From assembly GCA_900088475.1 (NCBI GenBank), contig FLMG01004109.1, positions 3,382 to 21,588 on the forward strand: DNA of 18,207 nt. Direction: 5' to 3'. The first letter of the stretch is position 1. Each line of letters begins with the position of its first letter. This document shows positions 17,468 through 18,207 of the stretch, piece after piece. Below the pieces are notes generated by a model, which saw nothing but the letters and a program-made list of their open reading frames with translations, did not search any database and was not told the origin of the DNA. This stretch comes from Hyphochytrium catenoides (taxonomy: Eukaryota; Sar; Hyphochytriomycetes; Hyphochytriales; Hyphochytriaceae). The position numbers and the translations under genes are program-made.

Positions 17468-17650
17468 TTTTTGCCTTTGCCTAATATAAAGACTGATCTC
17501 CGTTTTTGCCTTTGCCTAATATAAAGACTGATCTCCGTTTTTGCCTCCGCCACTGATATTAAGACTGATCTCCCACCTGGGTAATATAAAGACTGATCTC
17601 CGTTTTTGCCTCTGCCTAATATAAAGACTGATCTCCGTTTTTGCCGCAGG
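17467..17650. repeat. 35-bp minisatellite, about five copies
   Basis: Copies lie at 17467-17501, 17502-17536, 17537-17573, 17574-17601 and 17602-17636, with a partial one to 17650. Each has a GTTTTTGCC head (missing in the fourth), then TAATATAAAG and ACTGATCTCC. Copies 1 and 2 are identical; copies 3 and 4 diverge most. The units abut with no unique spacers. Confidence 0.9.
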
Positions 17651-18207
17651 CGAGTCTATAAAGACGATGTCCATAACTGATGTCCTTGCTTAGGTAGTTC
17701 TAGACATCGAAGACATCGGTTGATTGTGTTTGGTTTTTTGCTCCTTCGAAAGAAAGTATCCAGGCATTATAACCATGGTGAATTAATGGTAGTTTTCGTC
17801 AAACGGTCAAAAGTACCTGCGAGAATTTTGCAGACAAAGCAAAAAGAAGTGATGATGTTGTTGCCAGTTGCCAATGCGAAAAAGAGGTTACTTCTTGCTA
17901 ACTTCTAGTCTCATCTGAAGGTACGTCGTCATTGTGTCTGAAGCAGAAGTCACCAAAAAGGTTTCGGGTAGCGTTCGAGAAGATCACGAAGTAGCATCAT
18001 CAACCGTCCACCATCATCATCATGCTGCAGAATCGTCATTCAATCCTGAAGGCTCTCCTTCATGAAAGCGTACCTTTTTTCCATCAAATTTTGGCTTCAT
18101 CATCAAATACTTCCATCACTATTTATACCGTCTATTATCATTATCATGAAGACAATGTCAGTTTGTCTTTTTCCCTCTCTCAGTGACGACTGATTCAGCT
18201 ACTACGC
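17651..18207. other. No gene seen at the right edge
   Basis: The only frame (17720-17908, 62 codons) is Lys/Leu/Val-rich, has no ATG at its start and no domain. ATCAT-rich simple sequence occurs around 17995-18150. Confidence 0.4.

Noticed and set aside
17467-17650. 35-bp repeats as a CRISPR array
   Set aside because: The units abut directly with no unique spacers, and the genome is eukaryotic.
17720-17908. 62-codon plus-strand frame near the right edge
   Set aside because: It has no ATG start, no domain and biased composition.
1-18207. A defence or other multi-gene system
   Set aside because: No nuclease, polymerase, toxin-antitoxin pair or co-directional gene cluster is visible; the genes are unrelated and separated by repeats.

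Overview
The window looks like nuclear DNA of a eukaryotic microbe, most likely a fungus and plausibly an early-diverging one. The evidence is GT-AG introns of roughly 50-100 nt (the clearest is 15237-15334, donor GTACGT), a seven-transmembrane receptor fused to an RGS domain, Trp-containing ankyrin-repeat proteins, and Ty1/copia retrotransposon debris. The lineage is an inference; no rRNA or tRNA anchors it.

Layout. 1-1200 has no convincing gene, only a short fragment of a retroelement leader (about 345-390). 1200-4405 is a head-to-head pair of decayed copia elements. The left copy (minus strand) runs from leader through gag, protease and GAG-pre-integrase. The right copy (plus strand) stops near 4405 after the protease. 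The two gag starts are only about 170 bp apart and no LTR lies between them, so the locus is a long inverted repeat with a spacer of about 40 bp. 4406-5724 appears gene-free. 5725-6516 (+) is a small ankyrin-repeat gene. About 6629-8779 (+) is an unrecognised, apparently multi-exon gene with at least one strong transmembrane helix. 8780-10985 is a decayed stretch with diverged direct repeats, an ankyrin-like fragment, a 20-bp minisatellite and a second copy of part of the ankyrin fragment. 10986-13079 (-) is a 697-aa protein built from about 15 ankyrin-type repeats. 13080-14646 is non-coding and carries four copies of a 94-bp GCTAGC-rich minisatellite. 14647-16225 (+) is the 7TM-RGS gene in three exons. 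It converges on 16653-17369 (-), an unrecognised 238-aa protein made of two copies of one domain of about 110-120 aa. 17422-17650 holds two tandem-repeat arrays upstream of that gene. The rest has no supported gene.

How the genes relate. There is no operon-like logic. The best-understood gene is the RGS receptor, which should sit in a membrane and accelerate GTP hydrolysis on a G-alpha subunit. The ankyrin proteins are probably protein-interaction scaffolds with unknown partners. The region reads as accessory and repeat-rich: minisatellites, duplicated gene fragments and dead retroelements lie between a few intact, lineage-specific genes. The most interesting items are the tandemly duplicated unknown domain, the receptor-RGS fusion, the unknown membrane gene and the inverted copia pair that could yield hairpin RNA.
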